Assembly (NCBI GenBank): GCA_040751755.1
Contig: JBFMHC010000010.1
Coordinates: 1 to 64,000 of the forward strand
Direction of reading: 5' to 3'
DNA from: PFJX01 sp040751755
Lineage (GTDB): Bacteria > Pseudomonadota > Gammaproteobacteria > Burkholderiales > Thiobacillaceae
Length of the DNA stretch: 64,000 nt
Shown here: positions 42,763 to 52,220 of the stretch, one piece after another
How the letters are laid out: each line of letters begins with the position of its first letter
How positions within the stretch are numbered: the stretch's first letter is position 1
Program-made: the position numbers and the translations under genes
The notes under the pieces: model-generated
What the model was told of the DNA's origin: nothing
Database searches by the model: none
What the model saw: only the letters and a program-made list of their open reading frames with translations

Positions 42763-44052
42763 GTGTCCACCAGCCCGGCCCGCGCCCTCGCCGCCACCCT
42801 GGTCAACGCCGTCCTGCTCGACGGCCGCAGCCTCACCGCCAGCCTCAACGAACTGCGCGCCGGCCAGCCCGCCACCGAGCCGCGCACCCTCGCGGCCGCG
42901 CAGAGCCTCGCCTACGGCACGTTGCGCCTCGCCGGACGCCTGCGCTTCTTCCTCGACACCCTGAGCGGGCGCCCCCTCTCCCCCCCTGCCCTGCTCGGGC
43001 CGCTGCTGGTCGGCCTGTTCGAGCTCGACACCGAGGCCAGCCCGGCCTATGCGGCGGTGAGCGAGACCGTGGACGGCGTGGCGCGCGACCACCCGCGCGC
43101 GCGCGGCTTCGCCAACGCGGTGCTGCGCAACTTCCAGCGCCGCCAGGCGGAGCTGGCGCAACTCGCGGAAGGCGACGAGGTGGCGCGCTGGAACCTCCCC
43201 GCCTGGTGGCTGCGGCGCCTGCGCGAGGCCTACCCGCAGGACTGGCAGGCCATCGTCACGCAGCTCAACGGCCACCCGCCCATGACCCTGCGCGTCAACC
43301 GCCGCCGCGCCACGCCCGAGCACTATGCCGAACTGCTGCAGGAGGCCGGCCTGGCGGCGCGCCGCACCGGCCCCGCCGCGCTCACCCTGGAGCAGGCGGT
43401 GCCGGTCGCGGAACTGCCGCGTTTCCAGGACGGCTGGGTGTCGGTGCAGGACCTCGGCGCGCAGGCCGCCGCGCCGCTCCTCGACTGCGCCGACGGCATG
43501 CGCGTGCTGGACGCCTGCGCGGCGCCGGGCGGCAAGACCGCGCACCTGCTGGAGCTGCACGACCTGCGCCTGACCGCCCTGGACAGCGACGCGCAGCGCC
43601 TCGAACAGGTGACGCGGACCCTGGCGCGCCTCGGCCTCGCCGCCGAGCCGCGCCATGCCGACGCCGGCGCGCCCGCGGGCTGGTGGGACGGCGAGCCGTT
43701 CGACCGCATCCTCCTCGACGCGCCCTGCACCGCCTCCGGCGTGGTGCGCCGCCATCCGGACGGCAAGTGGCTGAAGCGCGCCGAGGATGTGCAACAACTG
43801 GCCCGCGAACAGGCGCGTCTGCTCGATGCCCTGTGGCCGCTGCTGAAGCCGGGTGGCAAAATGCTGTACGCCACCTGCAGCCTCTTTCCGGCGGAGAATT
43901 CGCGGCAGATCGCCGCGTTTCTCGCCCGCCAGCCGCAGGCGCGCGCCACGCCGCCGGAACTGCCCGGCGCGCTCGACGTGGCGCATGGCCGCCAACTGCT
44001 GCCCGGACCCGACACCGATGGATTCTTCTACGCCCTCCTGCACAAGACGTAG
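42763..44052 (+). CDS. rsmB: 16S rRNA m5C967 methyltransferase
   Basis: 429 residues from the GTG at 42763. An N-terminal NusB-like RNA-binding domain (residues ~1-130) precedes a methyltransferase with the AdoMet motif ACAAPGGKTAHLLEL. The catalytic cysteine is in APCTASGV, and the second is in YATCSLFPAEN. It methylates C967 of 16S rRNA. The order rsmB-DUF4390-ntrY-ntrX is a common betaproteobacterial arrangement. Confidence 0.93.
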   Translation: MSTSPARALAATLVNAVLLDGRSLTASLNELRAGQPATEPRTLAAAQSLAYGTLRLAGRLRFFLDTLSGRPLSPPALLGPLLVGLFELDTEASPAYAAVSETVDGVARDHPRARGFANAVLRNFQRRQAELAQLAEGDEVARWNLPAWWLRRLREAYPQDWQAIVTQLNGHPPMTLRVNRRRATPEHYAELLQEAGLAARRTGPAALTLEQAVPVAELPRFQDGWVSVQDLGAQAAAPLLDCADGMRVLDACAAPGGKTAHLLELHDLRLTALDSDAQRLEQVTRTLARLGLAAEPRHADAGAPAGWWDGEPFDRILLDAPCTASGVVRRHPDGKWLKRAEDVQQLAREQARLLDALWPLLKPGGKMLYATCSLFPAENSRQIAAFLARQPQARATPPELPGALDVAHGRQLLPGPDTDGFFYALLHKT

Positions 44053-44599
44053 CCTGCTGCGCGCCGCGCTGGCGGGCCTGCTCGTGCTGGGCGGCGTCGC
44101 CCCGGCGCGCGCGGAGGGGATCGGCCTTGCGCGCCTGGAGATCACGCAGAAGGGTGAACTGTTCCAGCTCTCCGGCCATTTCGAGATCCAGCTCTCGCCG
44201 ACCATGGAGAACGCCCTGCACCGCGGCGTGCAGCTCACCTTCGTGCAGGCGGTGGAGGGCGAGCGCGAGCGCAGCTACTGGCTGGCCGAGGACGTGGCCG
44301 ACCAGTCGCGCAGCATCCGCCTCTCCTACAACGCCCTGCTGCGCCAGTACTACGTCAGCCTCTCCGGCATCACCAGCACGCACGAGCGCCTCGACGACGC
44401 GCTGCGCGCGGTGGGTGACCTGCGCGACTGGGCGGTGCTCAACGTCAGGCAGATGAAGAAGAAGTCGCAGTACACCTTCTTCGTACGCATGTACCTGGAC
44501 ATCGCCCAGCTGCCCAAGCCCTTGCAGGTCAACGCCCTCGCCTCCGCCACCCGCTGGCAGCTCGACTCGGGGTGGCAGGAGCGCAGCGTGAAGTACTGA
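44018..44599 (+). CDS. DUF4390 exported protein
   Basis: 193 residues from the ATG at 44018, inside the 3' end of rsmB (35-base overlap). The N-terminus is a signal peptide (RSLLRAALAGLLVLGGVAPARA). The mature part is a beta-rich domain (LARLEITQKGELFQLSGHFEI) matching DUF4390, which always accompanies NtrYX in betaproteobacteria. It is likely periplasmic; its function is unknown, maybe modulating the kinase NtrY. Confidence 0.8.
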   Translation: MDSSTPSCTRRSLLRAALAGLLVLGGVAPARAEGIGLARLEITQKGELFQLSGHFEIQLSPTMENALHRGVQLTFVQAVEGERERSYWLAEDVADQSRSIRLSYNALLRQYYVSLSGITSTHERLDDALRAVGDLRDWAVLNVRQMKKKSQYTFFVRMYLDIAQLPKPLQVNALASATRWQLDSGWQERSVKY

Positions 44600-44615
44600 G
44601 GACGCCGCGCCGCCG

Positions 44616-46763
44616 ATGCTCTACCTGGTCGCCATCAGCCTGCTGCTCGGCTCCGTCCTGATCGGCCTGCTCGCCGCCGCCGCGGACAACACGACCTTCT
44701 TCGCGCAGAACCTGCCGCTGCTGCTGTGGACCACGGTGGCCACCGCCCTCGGCCTGGCGGTCCTGATCCTCTACCAGACCTTCCTGCTGCTGCGGCGCAT
44801 CCGCGCCGGCGTGTTTGGCGCCAAGCTGACCGCGCGCCTGTTCCTCATCATCGGCCTGATGGCCCTGGCGCCGGGCATGGTGGTGTACGGCGTGTCGGTG
44901 CAGTTCCTCATCAGCTCCATCGAGTCCTGGTTCGACGTGCGCATGGAGAAGGCCCTCGACGGCGGCCTCGCCCTCGGCCGCTCGGCCCTGGAGCACGTGC
45001 AGCGCGAGGTGGTGCACAAGAGCGAGACGCTGGCGCAGGAACTCTCCGAGCTGCCGCCGGTGCTGCAGACCGCGCGCCTCGACGAGCTGCGCGAGAACGC
45101 CGGCCTGCAGGAGGCGACCCTGTTCGACGAGGGCGGCGGCATGCTCGGCTTCGCCTCCGGCACGCGCGGCAACCTGCTGCCGCCGCCGCCCGAACCCGGG
45201 GCGATCTGGCAGGCCAGGCTGCAACAGCCCTGGTCGCGCCTGCAGCCCAGCGAGGGCGGCGGCATCGCCGTGCACGTGGTGGTGCCGGTGAACGTGGTGG
45301 CGATCGCCGAGGAGATGCGCGTCCTGCAGGTGGTGCAGCCGGTGCCGGCACAGCTGGCGGCGGACGCGCAGCAGGTGGAAAAGGCGCGCCAGAGCTACCA
45401 GGAGCTGGAGATCTCCCGCCTCGGCCTCAAGCGCCTGTACGGCATCTCCCTCACCCTCGCCCTGGCGCTCGCGCTGTTTTCCGCCTTCACCCTCGCCTTC
45501 CTGCTCTCCGAACGCCTCGCCGCGCCGCTGCGCGCGCTGGCGCGCGGCACCCGCGCGGTGGCGCGCGGCGACTTCACGCAGGTGGCCACGGTGGCCAGCC
45601 GCGACGAGCTGGGCATGCTCACCCAGTCGTTCAACCGCATGACGCGCCAGCTCGCCGAGGCGCGCGCGGTCGCGGAGGAGAGCCGCGACAAGATCCTGGA
45701 GGCCAACGCCTACCTGGAGGGCGTGCTCGCAAGCGTCACCACCGGCGTGGTCACGCTCGAGCACGACCTCACCGTGCGCCTCGCCAACCCCGCCGCCGCC
45801 GCCATCCTCGGCGTCAGCCGCGACAGCCTGGAGGGCCGCGCGCTGGCCAGCTGGGGCGGCGAGGCACACGCGAACGGCGCGGCGCTGGCGGCGTTCGCGG
45901 GCGAGATGCTGGAGCACTTCAAGGCCAACCCGTCACGCCCCTGGCTCGAGCAGCTGGAGCTGGCGACGCCGACCGGCCGGCGCATCGTCCTCGCGCGCGG
46001 CGCGCCGCTCTCGCCCGGCGAGGCGCCGGACTACGTGCTGGTGATGGACGACGTGACCCAGCTCATGCAGGCGCAGCGCGACGCGGCCTGGGGCGAGGCG
46101 GCGCGGCGCATGGCGCACGAGATCAAGAACCCGCTGACGCCGATCCAGCTCGCCACCGAACGCCTGGAGGCCAAGCTGGGCGAACGCCTGGAGGGCCCCG
46201 CGCGCGACATCCTGATGCGCACCACCGCCACCATCGTCGGCCAGGTCAACGCCATGAAGGGCCTGGTCGACGCCTTCGCGCAATACGCCCGCCTGCCCTC
46301 GGCGCGCATCGAGCGCATGGACATCAACAATCTGGTGCACGAGGTCACGCACCTGTACGCCGACACCTGCCATATCGAGACGCTCCTCGCCGAGGACCTG
46401 CCGCCGGTGGCCGGCGACGCCAGCCTGCTGCGCCAGGTCCTGGTGAACCTGATCAAGAACGCCCAGGAGGCGGTGGGCGAGGGCACCACCGCGCACATCC
46501 GCGTGCTCTCGCAGCGCCACGGCGACCATGTCGACCTGTGCGTGGAGGACAATGGCCCCGGCTTCCCCGACGAGCTCAAGGGCCGCATGTTCGAGCCCTA
46601 CGCGACGACCAAGCCCAAGGGCACGGGCCTCGGCCTGCCTGTGGTAAAAAAGATCGTCGAGGAACACCATGGCAGTATCACGGTAAGCAATCTGGAAGCC
46701 GGCGGCACGCAGGTCTGCGTGCGCCTGCCGGCCCTGATCGATAAGGAAGCACAAGATGTCTGA
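44616..46763 (+). CDS. NtrY-like membrane histidine kinase
   Basis: 715 residues. Several transmembrane segments lie in the first ~100 residues and another at ~280-305, with a periplasmic region between. HAMP (~305-360), PAS (~370-480), HisKA with the phosphorylated histidine in RRMAHEIKNPLTP (~residue 502), and HATPase_c ending TKPKGTGLGLPVVKKIV follow. It should phosphorylate the next-encoded NtrX in nitrogen or redox/envelope sensing. Its stop overlaps the NtrX start. Confidence 0.88.
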   Translation: MLYLVAISLLLGSVLIGLLAAAADNTTFFAQNLPLLLWTTVATALGLAVLILYQTFLLLRRIRAGVFGAKLTARLFLIIGLMALAPGMVVYGVSVQFLISSIESWFDVRMEKALDGGLALGRSALEHVQREVVHKSETLAQELSELPPVLQTARLDELRENAGLQEATLFDEGGGMLGFASGTRGNLLPPPPEPGAIWQARLQQPWSRLQPSEGGGIAVHVVVPVNVVAIAEEMRVLQVVQPVPAQLAADAQQVEKARQSYQELEISRLGLKRLYGISLTLALALALFSAFTLAFLLSERLAAPLRALARGTRAVARGDFTQVATVASRDELGMLTQSFNRMTRQLAEARAVAEESRDKILEANAYLEGVLASVTTGVVTLEHDLTVRLANPAAAAILGVSRDSLEGRALASWGGEAHANGAALAAFAGEMLEHFKANPSRPWLEQLELATPTGRRIVLARGAPLSPGEAPDYVLVMDDVTQLMQAQRDAAWGEAARRMAHEIKNPLTPIQLATERLEAKLGERLEGPARDILMRTTATIVGQVNAMKGLVDAFAQYARLPSARIERMDINNLVHEVTHLYADTCHIETLLAEDLPPVAGDASLLRQVLVNLIKNAQEAVGEGTTAHIRVLSQRHGDHVDLCVEDNGPGFPDELKGRMFEPYATTKPKGTGLGLPVVKKIVEEHHGSITVSNLEAGGTQVCVRLPALIDKEAQDV

Positions 46764-48012
46764 GATCCTGGTGGTGGATGACGAGCCCGGCATCCGCGAA
46801 CTGATGCGCGAGATCCTCGAGGAGGAGGGCTACGAGGTGCGCCTGGCCGAGAACGGCGCCGCCGCGCGCGCCGCGCTCGACGACAAGGTGCCCGACCTGG
46901 TCCTGCTGGACATCTGGATGCCCGACGTGGATGGCGTCACCCTGCTCAAGGAGTGGAAGACGCAGGGCCGCCTGACCATGCCGGTGGTGATGATGTCCGG
47001 CCACGGCAGCGTGCACACCGCGGTGGAGGCCACCCGCCTCGGCGCCTTCGACTACCTGGAAAAACCCATCGCCTACAAGCAGCTGCTGGAGACGGTGAAG
47101 AAGGCCATGGACGCGCGTCCCTCGCGCCCCACCACCACCGGCGACCTCTCAGCGCTCGGCCAGGGCGAGGCGATCCGCCGCCTCACGCAGCGCCTCGGCC
47201 TGGCGGTCGCCGCCGGCCTGCCGGTGGCCCTGGTGGGCGAGCCGGGCACCGGCGAGGAACACGCCGCGCGCTTCCTCACCCCGCCCAATGGCCCCTTCCT
47301 GCGCGTCGACGTGCCCGCCAGCCTCGCCAACCAGCCCGCCGAGATCCTCGCCCAGGCCAAGGGCGGCCTGGTGTTCATCCCCGACCTGGCGGCGCTCAAC
47401 GCCATGCAGCAGCGCGGCCTGGTGCTGCTGCTCGGGCGCCGCGCCGAATTCGGCGTGCGCGTCGCCGCCGCCAGCCAGGAAGCGCCCGCACAGCTGCTCG
47501 CGGACGGCCGCCTCGGCCAGGAGCTGCACGACCTGTTCGCGCACGCCGTGGTGGAGATGCCGCCGCTGCGCGAACGGCGCGAGGACATCATCCCGCTCGC
47601 CAAGCGCATGCTCGAGGACGCCTGCGCACGCCTGCTGATCCCGCCGCGCGCCTTCGCCGACAGCGCCCTGGCGGCGCTCACCGGCCACGACTGGTCCGGC
47701 AACCTGAACGAGATGGAAGGCATGGCCGGCCGCCTCGCCCTCAACGGCGGCGAAGCGCCGATCGAGGCCGCGGAGCTGAAGTCCATCCTCGGCGCCAGCC
47801 GGCGCGGCGGCCAGGGTGGCATCGACCTGATGCTGCACCTGCCGCTCAAGGACGCGCGCGACCAGTTCGAGAAGGCCTACCTGGAGGCGCTGCTCGACGA
47901 ATGCCACTGGGGCATGAGCCGCGCCGCCGAGCGTGCCGGTCTGGACCGCACCAACCTGTACCGCAAGGTGAAGCAGCTGGGCATCGAGGCACCGGCCAAG
48001 GGCAAGCCCTGA
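46756..48012 (+). CDS. NtrX-like response regulator with degenerate AAA+ domain
   Basis: 418 residues. The receiver domain is intact (VVDDEPG, phosphoacceptor Asp in LLLDIWMPD, ~residue 55, and EKPI). The central AAA+ domain is degenerate: Walker A reads GEPGTGEEHAARF, where lysine is replaced by glutamate, and the GAFTGA loop that contacts sigma-54 is missing. The C-terminus is a Fis-type HTH (DECHWGMSRAAERAGLDRTNLYRKVKQLG). It therefore probably binds DNA but does not activate sigma-54 in the usual way. Loss of GAFTGA is known in some NtrX proteins; loss of the Walker A lysine is more striking. Confidence 0.85.
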   Translation: MSEILVVDDEPGIRELMREILEEEGYEVRLAENGAAARAALDDKVPDLVLLDIWMPDVDGVTLLKEWKTQGRLTMPVVMMSGHGSVHTAVEATRLGAFDYLEKPIAYKQLLETVKKAMDARPSRPTTTGDLSALGQGEAIRRLTQRLGLAVAAGLPVALVGEPGTGEEHAARFLTPPNGPFLRVDVPASLANQPAEILAQAKGGLVFIPDLAALNAMQQRGLVLLLGRRAEFGVRVAAASQEAPAQLLADGRLGQELHDLFAHAVVEMPPLRERREDIIPLAKRMLEDACARLLIPPRAFADSALAALTGHDWSGNLNEMEGMAGRLALNGGEAPIEAAELKSILGASRRGGQGGIDLMLHLPLKDARDQFEKAYLEALLDECHWGMSRAAERAGLDRTNLYRKVKQLGIEAPAKGKP

Positions 48013-48015
48013 GGC

Positions 48016-48723
48016 TCATCCGTCGACCACCAGGCGGTAGCCGATGCCCGTCTCGGTGCGCAGGTAGCGCGGCCGGGTCTTGTCCACCTCCAGCTTCTGG
48101 CGCAGGCCGGACATGTAGACGCGCAGGTAGTGTGCGTCCTGGCCGTGGCTGGGCCCCCACACCTCGCGCAGGATCTGCCGGTGCGTCAGCACGCGCCCGG
48201 CGTTGGCAAGAAGCAGGGCGAGCAGTCGGTATTCGATGGGCGTGAGGTGCACCTCCGCGCCGCCACGCGTGACCTGGCGGCGCGCGAGGTCCACGCGCAC
48301 GTCGCCGAAGCCGACCAGCGGCCCATCGCCTGCCCCCAGGCGGGTGCGGCGCAACAGCGCGCGCGCCCGCGCCAGCAGTTCCGCGACACCGAAGGGCTTG
48401 GTCAGGTAGTCGTCCGCCCCCGCGTCCAGCGCGGACACCTTGTCCACCTCGCCGACGCGCGCCGAGAGGATCAGGATGGGCACGCTGGACCAGCCGCGGA
48501 TGTCGCGCACCACGTCCACGCCGTCGCGGTCCGGCAGACCCAGGTCGAGGATGACCAGATCGGGCTTGCGCGTGCCGGCCTCCACCACCCCCCGTTCCCC
48601 GCTGCCCGCCTCCGCCACCTGGCACCCCTCGGCCTCCAGGGCGGTGCGCAGGAAACGGCGGATCTGCGGTTCGTCCTCGATGACGAGTACGCTGGGGGCA
48701 GGCGCGTGCGTTTCACCCATCAT
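48016..48723 (-). CDS. kdpE: Kdp-operon response regulator
   Basis: 235 residues. An OmpR-type receiver with VIEDEPQIRRFL, the phosphoacceptor in LVILDLGLPD and the switch lysine in LTKPFG is followed by a winged HTH (EVHLTPIEYRLLALLLANAGRVLTHRQILREVWG). It activates kdp genes when KdpD phosphorylates it. The gene overlaps kdpD by four bases (ATGA) and ends three bases from ntrX on the other strand. Confidence 0.93.
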   Translation of the reverse strand: MMGETHAPAPSVLVIEDEPQIRRFLRTALEAEGCQVAEAGSGERGVVEAGTRKPDLVILDLGLPDRDGVDVVRDIRGWSSVPILILSARVGEVDKVSALDAGADDYLTKPFGVAELLARARALLRRTRLGAGDGPLVGFGDVRVDLARRQVTRGGAEVHLTPIEYRLLALLLANAGRVLTHRQILREVWGPSHGQDAHYLRVYMSGLRQKLEVDKTRPRYLRTETGIGYRLVVDG

Positions 48724-51428
48724 TCCTCCTCGGGCATGCGGGGCGGCTCGCCGGCCGGCAGGGTGATGACAAAACGGGCCCCGCCCTCGGGGCGGTTCTC
48801 GGCACGCACCGTGCCCTGGTGTGCCTGCACGATTGCGCGCACGATCGCCAGGCCCAGGCCGACCCCGGCCACGGGTGACTCATCCTCGCCGCGCGTGAAC
48901 TTCTCGAACAGGCTCTCCTCGCGGCCCGGCGGCAGGCCGGGCCCATTGTCGGCGACGCTGATGCTCACCCGCTCCCCCTCCTCGTGTGCGCCGATCTCGA
49001 TACGGCTGCCCGGCGGCGTGTATTTGGCGGCGTTCTCCAGCAGGTTGCAGAACACCCGCTCCATCAGCACGCTGTCGAACTCCAGCAGCGGCAGGTCCGC
49101 CGGCAGTTCCACGCGCACCTCATGCCGCGCCAGCGGCCCCGCCACGGCCTGCAGCGCGGCGCCCACCACCTCTTCCAGCGGCTGCCATTCGCGCCGCAGT
49201 TGCACCTCGCCGCCCTGCAGGCGCGCCATGTCGAGGAGGTTGGCGACCATGGCGCTGGTGCGCAGCGACTCCGCGTGGATGGCCTCGGCGATCTCCGCCT
49301 GCCTCGGGGGCAAGGGCGGTCCCGCCAGCGGCAGCGAGTCCGCCAGGCCGGACAGCACGGTGAGCGGCGTGCGCAGATCGTGCGAGAGGGCGGCGAGCAG
49401 GCTGTTGCGCAGGCGTTCCGACTCCATGCGCACCAGGGCGTCCTGCGCCACCTCGACGTAGTGCACCCGCTCCAGGGCCAGGGCGATCTGGCCGGCCAGG
49501 GTCTCCAGCAGGCGCGCCTGCTCGGGCAGGAACAGCAGGCGTTTGTTGCCGGGCAGCAGGGCCAGCACGCCGCGCGTGCGCATGGGCGCCTTCAGCGGCA
49601 GGTAGTGCATGGGGGCGCCGGGCAGGCTTTGCGTGCCCAGGCCGGCTGCCTCCTGGTGGTCGTAGACCCATTGCGCGATGGCCGGGTCCAGGGGCAGTTC
49701 CGCACGGCCGGGCGGCGGCAGGGCCGGGCGCACCCGCTCCCGCGCATCCGGCAGGAGGACGCAGGCCTTCGCCTGGAACACCCCCTCCAGGTGGCGCATG
49801 GCCGTCTCGACGATCTGCTCCGCCTGCAGCGCCCCGGCCAGTTCGCGCCCCAGTTCGTTGAGCACCCGCGTGCGCCGCTCCCGGTAGAGGGCCACGCGCG
49901 CCTGGTAACGCATGCCGGAGGCGAGGTGGCTGATGGTCAACGCCACCGCCAGGAGGATCGCGAAGGTGAGGAGGTACTGCGTGTCGTGCACGGTGAACGA
50001 CAGCCGCGGCGGCACCAGGAAGAAGTCGAACAGGGCCACGCTGAGGAAGGAGGCCAGGACGCCCGGCCCGCGCCCGTGGCTCACCGCCACCCAGACCACG
50101 CCGGCGAGATAGAACATGATCAGGTTGGCCAGATGCAGGTGCGCGTACAGCAGCCCACCCAGCGCCGTGGTGGCGACGGTCAGCCCCGCGGCCCAGGCAT
50201 AGCCGCGCCACCGCACGGGACCTGCGGGCTCCGCATCCATGGTCAGGGACTCGACGGTCGCCTCTCCCGCGGGCGGCTCGCCGGCCTCATGCGCCACCAC
50301 GTACACGTCCACATCCCGCGCCAGGGCGGAGAGCTGGTCAGAGAGCGGCGCGCGCAGCATGCGCGACATGCCGGTGCGCACGCTCTTGCCCACCACCAGC
50401 TTGCTGGCGTTGCGGCTGCGCGCATAGGCGAGCAGGGTCTCCGCCGCCGCCTGCCCCCCCAGGGTGGCGGTCTCCGCACCCAGCTCCTTGGCCAGGGCCA
50501 GGGTCCTCAGGATCTGTTCCCGGTTCGCGTCCGCCAGGCGCTGCAGGCGCGGCGTCTCGACATAGACGGCGATCCAGTCGGCATGCAGCCGGCCGGCCAG
50601 GCGGGCGGCGGCGCGCACCAGCCGGTCGCCGCCCGCGCCGGGGCCGAGGCAAACGAGCAGCCGCTCCTTGGTCTCCCACACCGCCTGGATCGCCTGGTCG
50701 CTGCGGTACTCGCGCATCTGCGCGTCCACCCGGTCGGCGGTGCGGCGCAGCGACAGTTCGCGCAGGGCGATCAGGTTGCCCTTGCGGAAGAAGTTGCGCA
50801 GGGCCCGCTCCGCCTGCTGCGGGAAGTAGACCTTGCCCTCGCGCATGCGCTGCATCAGCTCGTCGGGCGTCAGGTCCACCAGCACCACCTCGTCGGCCTG
50901 CTCGAACACCCGGTCCGGCAGGGTCTCGCGCACCTGGATGCCGGTGATGCCGCCGACGATGTCGTTGAGGCTCTCCAGGTGCTGCACGTTAACCGTGGTC
51001 CACACGTCGATGCCGGCGGCCAGCAGTTCCTCCACGTCCTGCCAGCGCTTGGGGTGGCGCGACCCCGCGACGTTGGAATGCGCCAGCTCGTCCACCAGGA
51101 TCAGGGCCGGTTTGCGCGCCAGGGCACCATCCAGGTCGAACTCCTCCAATTCGCGCCCCTGGTAGGCGATGCGCCGCCGCGGCAGGACCTCGAGCCCCTC
51201 CAGCAGGTGCGCGGTCTCCGCGCGGCCGTGGGTCTCCGCCACGCCCACCAGCACGTCCACGCCCTGCGCGCGCGCGACCCCCGCCGCGGTCAGCATGGCG
51301 TAGGTCTTGCCCACGCCGGGGCAGGCGCCGAAGAAGAGCTTCAGCTTGCCGCGTGCGGCCTGCGCCGCCTCACGCTGGACCTTTTCCAGCAGGGCGTCGG
51401 GATCGGGGCGGGGGTCGTCGATGGACAT
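48720..51428 (-). CDS. kdpD: KdpD potassium/turgor sensor kinase
   Basis: 902 residues from the ATG at 51428 (MSIDDPRPDPDALLE); an upstream in-frame ATG would add 20 residues. The order is: KdpD domain with Walker A FGACPGVGKTYAML (~residue 34), universal-stress domain (LLVCLGPGAGGDRLV), four membrane helices (DUF4118), a GAF-like part, HisKA with the histidine in ALSHDLRTPLTVL (~683) and HATPase_c. It controls KdpE in response to low potassium. PtsN-like protein, encoded just upstream, may regulate it. Confidence 0.95.
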   Translation of the reverse strand: MSIDDPRPDPDALLEKVQREAAQAARGKLKLFFGACPGVGKTYAMLTAAGVARAQGVDVLVGVAETHGRAETAHLLEGLEVLPRRRIAYQGRELEEFDLDGALARKPALILVDELAHSNVAGSRHPKRWQDVEELLAAGIDVWTTVNVQHLESLNDIVGGITGIQVRETLPDRVFEQADEVVLVDLTPDELMQRMREGKVYFPQQAERALRNFFRKGNLIALRELSLRRTADRVDAQMREYRSDQAIQAVWETKERLLVCLGPGAGGDRLVRAAARLAGRLHADWIAVYVETPRLQRLADANREQILRTLALAKELGAETATLGGQAAAETLLAYARSRNASKLVVGKSVRTGMSRMLRAPLSDQLSALARDVDVYVVAHEAGEPPAGEATVESLTMDAEPAGPVRWRGYAWAAGLTVATTALGGLLYAHLHLANLIMFYLAGVVWVAVSHGRGPGVLASFLSVALFDFFLVPPRLSFTVHDTQYLLTFAILLAVALTISHLASGMRYQARVALYRERRTRVLNELGRELAGALQAEQIVETAMRHLEGVFQAKACVLLPDARERVRPALPPPGRAELPLDPAIAQWVYDHQEAAGLGTQSLPGAPMHYLPLKAPMRTRGVLALLPGNKRLLFLPEQARLLETLAGQIALALERVHYVEVAQDALVRMESERLRNSLLAALSHDLRTPLTVLSGLADSLPLAGPPLPPRQAEIAEAIHAESLRTSAMVANLLDMARLQGGEVQLRREWQPLEEVVGAALQAVAGPLARHEVRVELPADLPLLEFDSVLMERVFCNLLENAAKYTPPGSRIEIGAHEEGERVSISVADNGPGLPPGREESLFEKFTRGEDESPVAGVGLGLAIVRAIVQAHQGTVRAENRPEGGARFVITLPAGEPPRMPEEE

Positions 51429-51473
51429 GGCCTCTTGTCGGGTATCCGGGCCGCTCAGCTTACGCGCCTGCGC

Positions 51474-51492
51474 ATCAAGATTTGGCAAAGAT
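51474..51492 (-). promoter_or_regulatory. candidate KdpE box upstream of kdpD
   Basis: On the transcribed strand ATCTTTGC-N3-ATCTTGAT, an 11-bp-period direct repeat, ends 45 bases before the kdpD ATG. The identical two half sites recur at 52602-52620, 46 bases before another start codon. Eleven bases downstream of each box lies TAAGCT or TAGGCT, a weak -10. The layout is like PhoB-type activation by OmpR-family regulators. Confidence 0.6.
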
Positions 51493-51524
51493 CGCGACCT
51501 GTGGCGCCGGCGTGCGCCACGGTC

Positions 51525-51977
51525 CTAGCCCCAGGCATCGAACACCCCCTTCGCCTCGCGCGGCGTGGCACAGGCATGCAGACGTTCGCGAAACCGCGCC
51601 TCGGCGAACATCTGCGCCACCTCGGCGAGGATGCGGAGGTGTTCGTCATCCGCCTGCTTCGGCGCCAACAGGACCAGGATGTCGCCAACCGGCTTGCCGT
51701 CCGGGGCGCCGAAAGGGATGGCCGCCTTGAGCCGCAGGTAGGCCACGCGCATGCGCTCGATGTCGCGGACCCGGCAGTGGGGGATGGCCACCCCCTCGCC
51801 CAGCCCGGTTGAACCGAGCCCTTCGCGGCGCGCGAGGCCTGGCGTGACCCAGCTGCGGGGAAGCCCGTGGTTCTGCTCCATGAGCATGCCCAGCAGATCG
51901 AGCAGTTCCGCCTTGTCCGCCACGGCCACGTCCAGGCGGATGTCCGCGTCGCTGAGCAGGCTTGCGAGGGTGTTCAC
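51525..51977 (-). CDS. PtsN-like (EIIA-Ntr) protein of the kdp locus
   Basis: 150 residues from a GTG at 51977 that overlaps the previous stop. The phosphoacceptor histidine is in GVAIPHCRV (residue ~67), with the usual EIIA fold around it. True PtsN is ~160 residues and usually linked to rpoN; this one lies 97 bases upstream of kdpD. In E. coli, unphosphorylated PtsN binds KdpD and raises kdp expression, so a dedicated paralogue for KdpD is likely. It shares a putative KdpE box with its operon. Confidence 0.8.
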   Translation of the reverse strand: MNTLASLLSDADIRLDVAVADKAELLDLLGMLMEQNHGLPRSWVTPGLARREGLGSTGLGEGVAIPHCRVRDIERMRVAYLRLKAAIPFGAPDGKPVGDILVLLAPKQADDEHLRILAEVAQMFAEARFRERLHACATPREAKGVFDAWG

Positions 51978-52210
51978 GCATGGACCTCCGGGGTGATGGC
52001 CGGCGCGCCGGATGAGGAAGGGGACGGGACATCCCCATGCGCCGCATGTGTACGCCTGGCCACGGCTTCAAGCAACTGCCGGCGCACGCGGGCACGGCGT
52101 TCCAGTTCGCAGTCGCAGGAACAGCACAACTGCCGCCCCCAGGCCACCGACTGGTGCGCGCCGGGCACCTCGTGCGACTTGCCGCAGGCCGGGCAAACGT
52201 GGCGTGCCAT
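51974..52210 (-). CDS. small zinc-ribbon-like protein
   Basis: 78 residues from the ATG at 52210. Two cysteine pairs are visible, HVCPACGKSHE and LCCSCDCE, as in a small zinc ribbon. The rest is basic then Ala/Pro-rich. The start codon of ptsN overlaps its stop (GTGA), so the two are translated together. Possible regulator or adaptor of the kdp-linked operon; no family recognised. Confidence 0.55.
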   Translation of the reverse strand: MARHVCPACGKSHEVPGAHQSVAWGRQLCCSCDCELERRARVRRQLLEAVARRTHAAHGDVPSPSSSGAPAITPEVHA

Positions 52211-52220
52211 GGCTGCGGCC

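Noticed and set aside
48984..51812. A 942-codon plus-strand open frame opposite kdpD
   Set aside because: Antisense shadow; kdpD is unambiguous.
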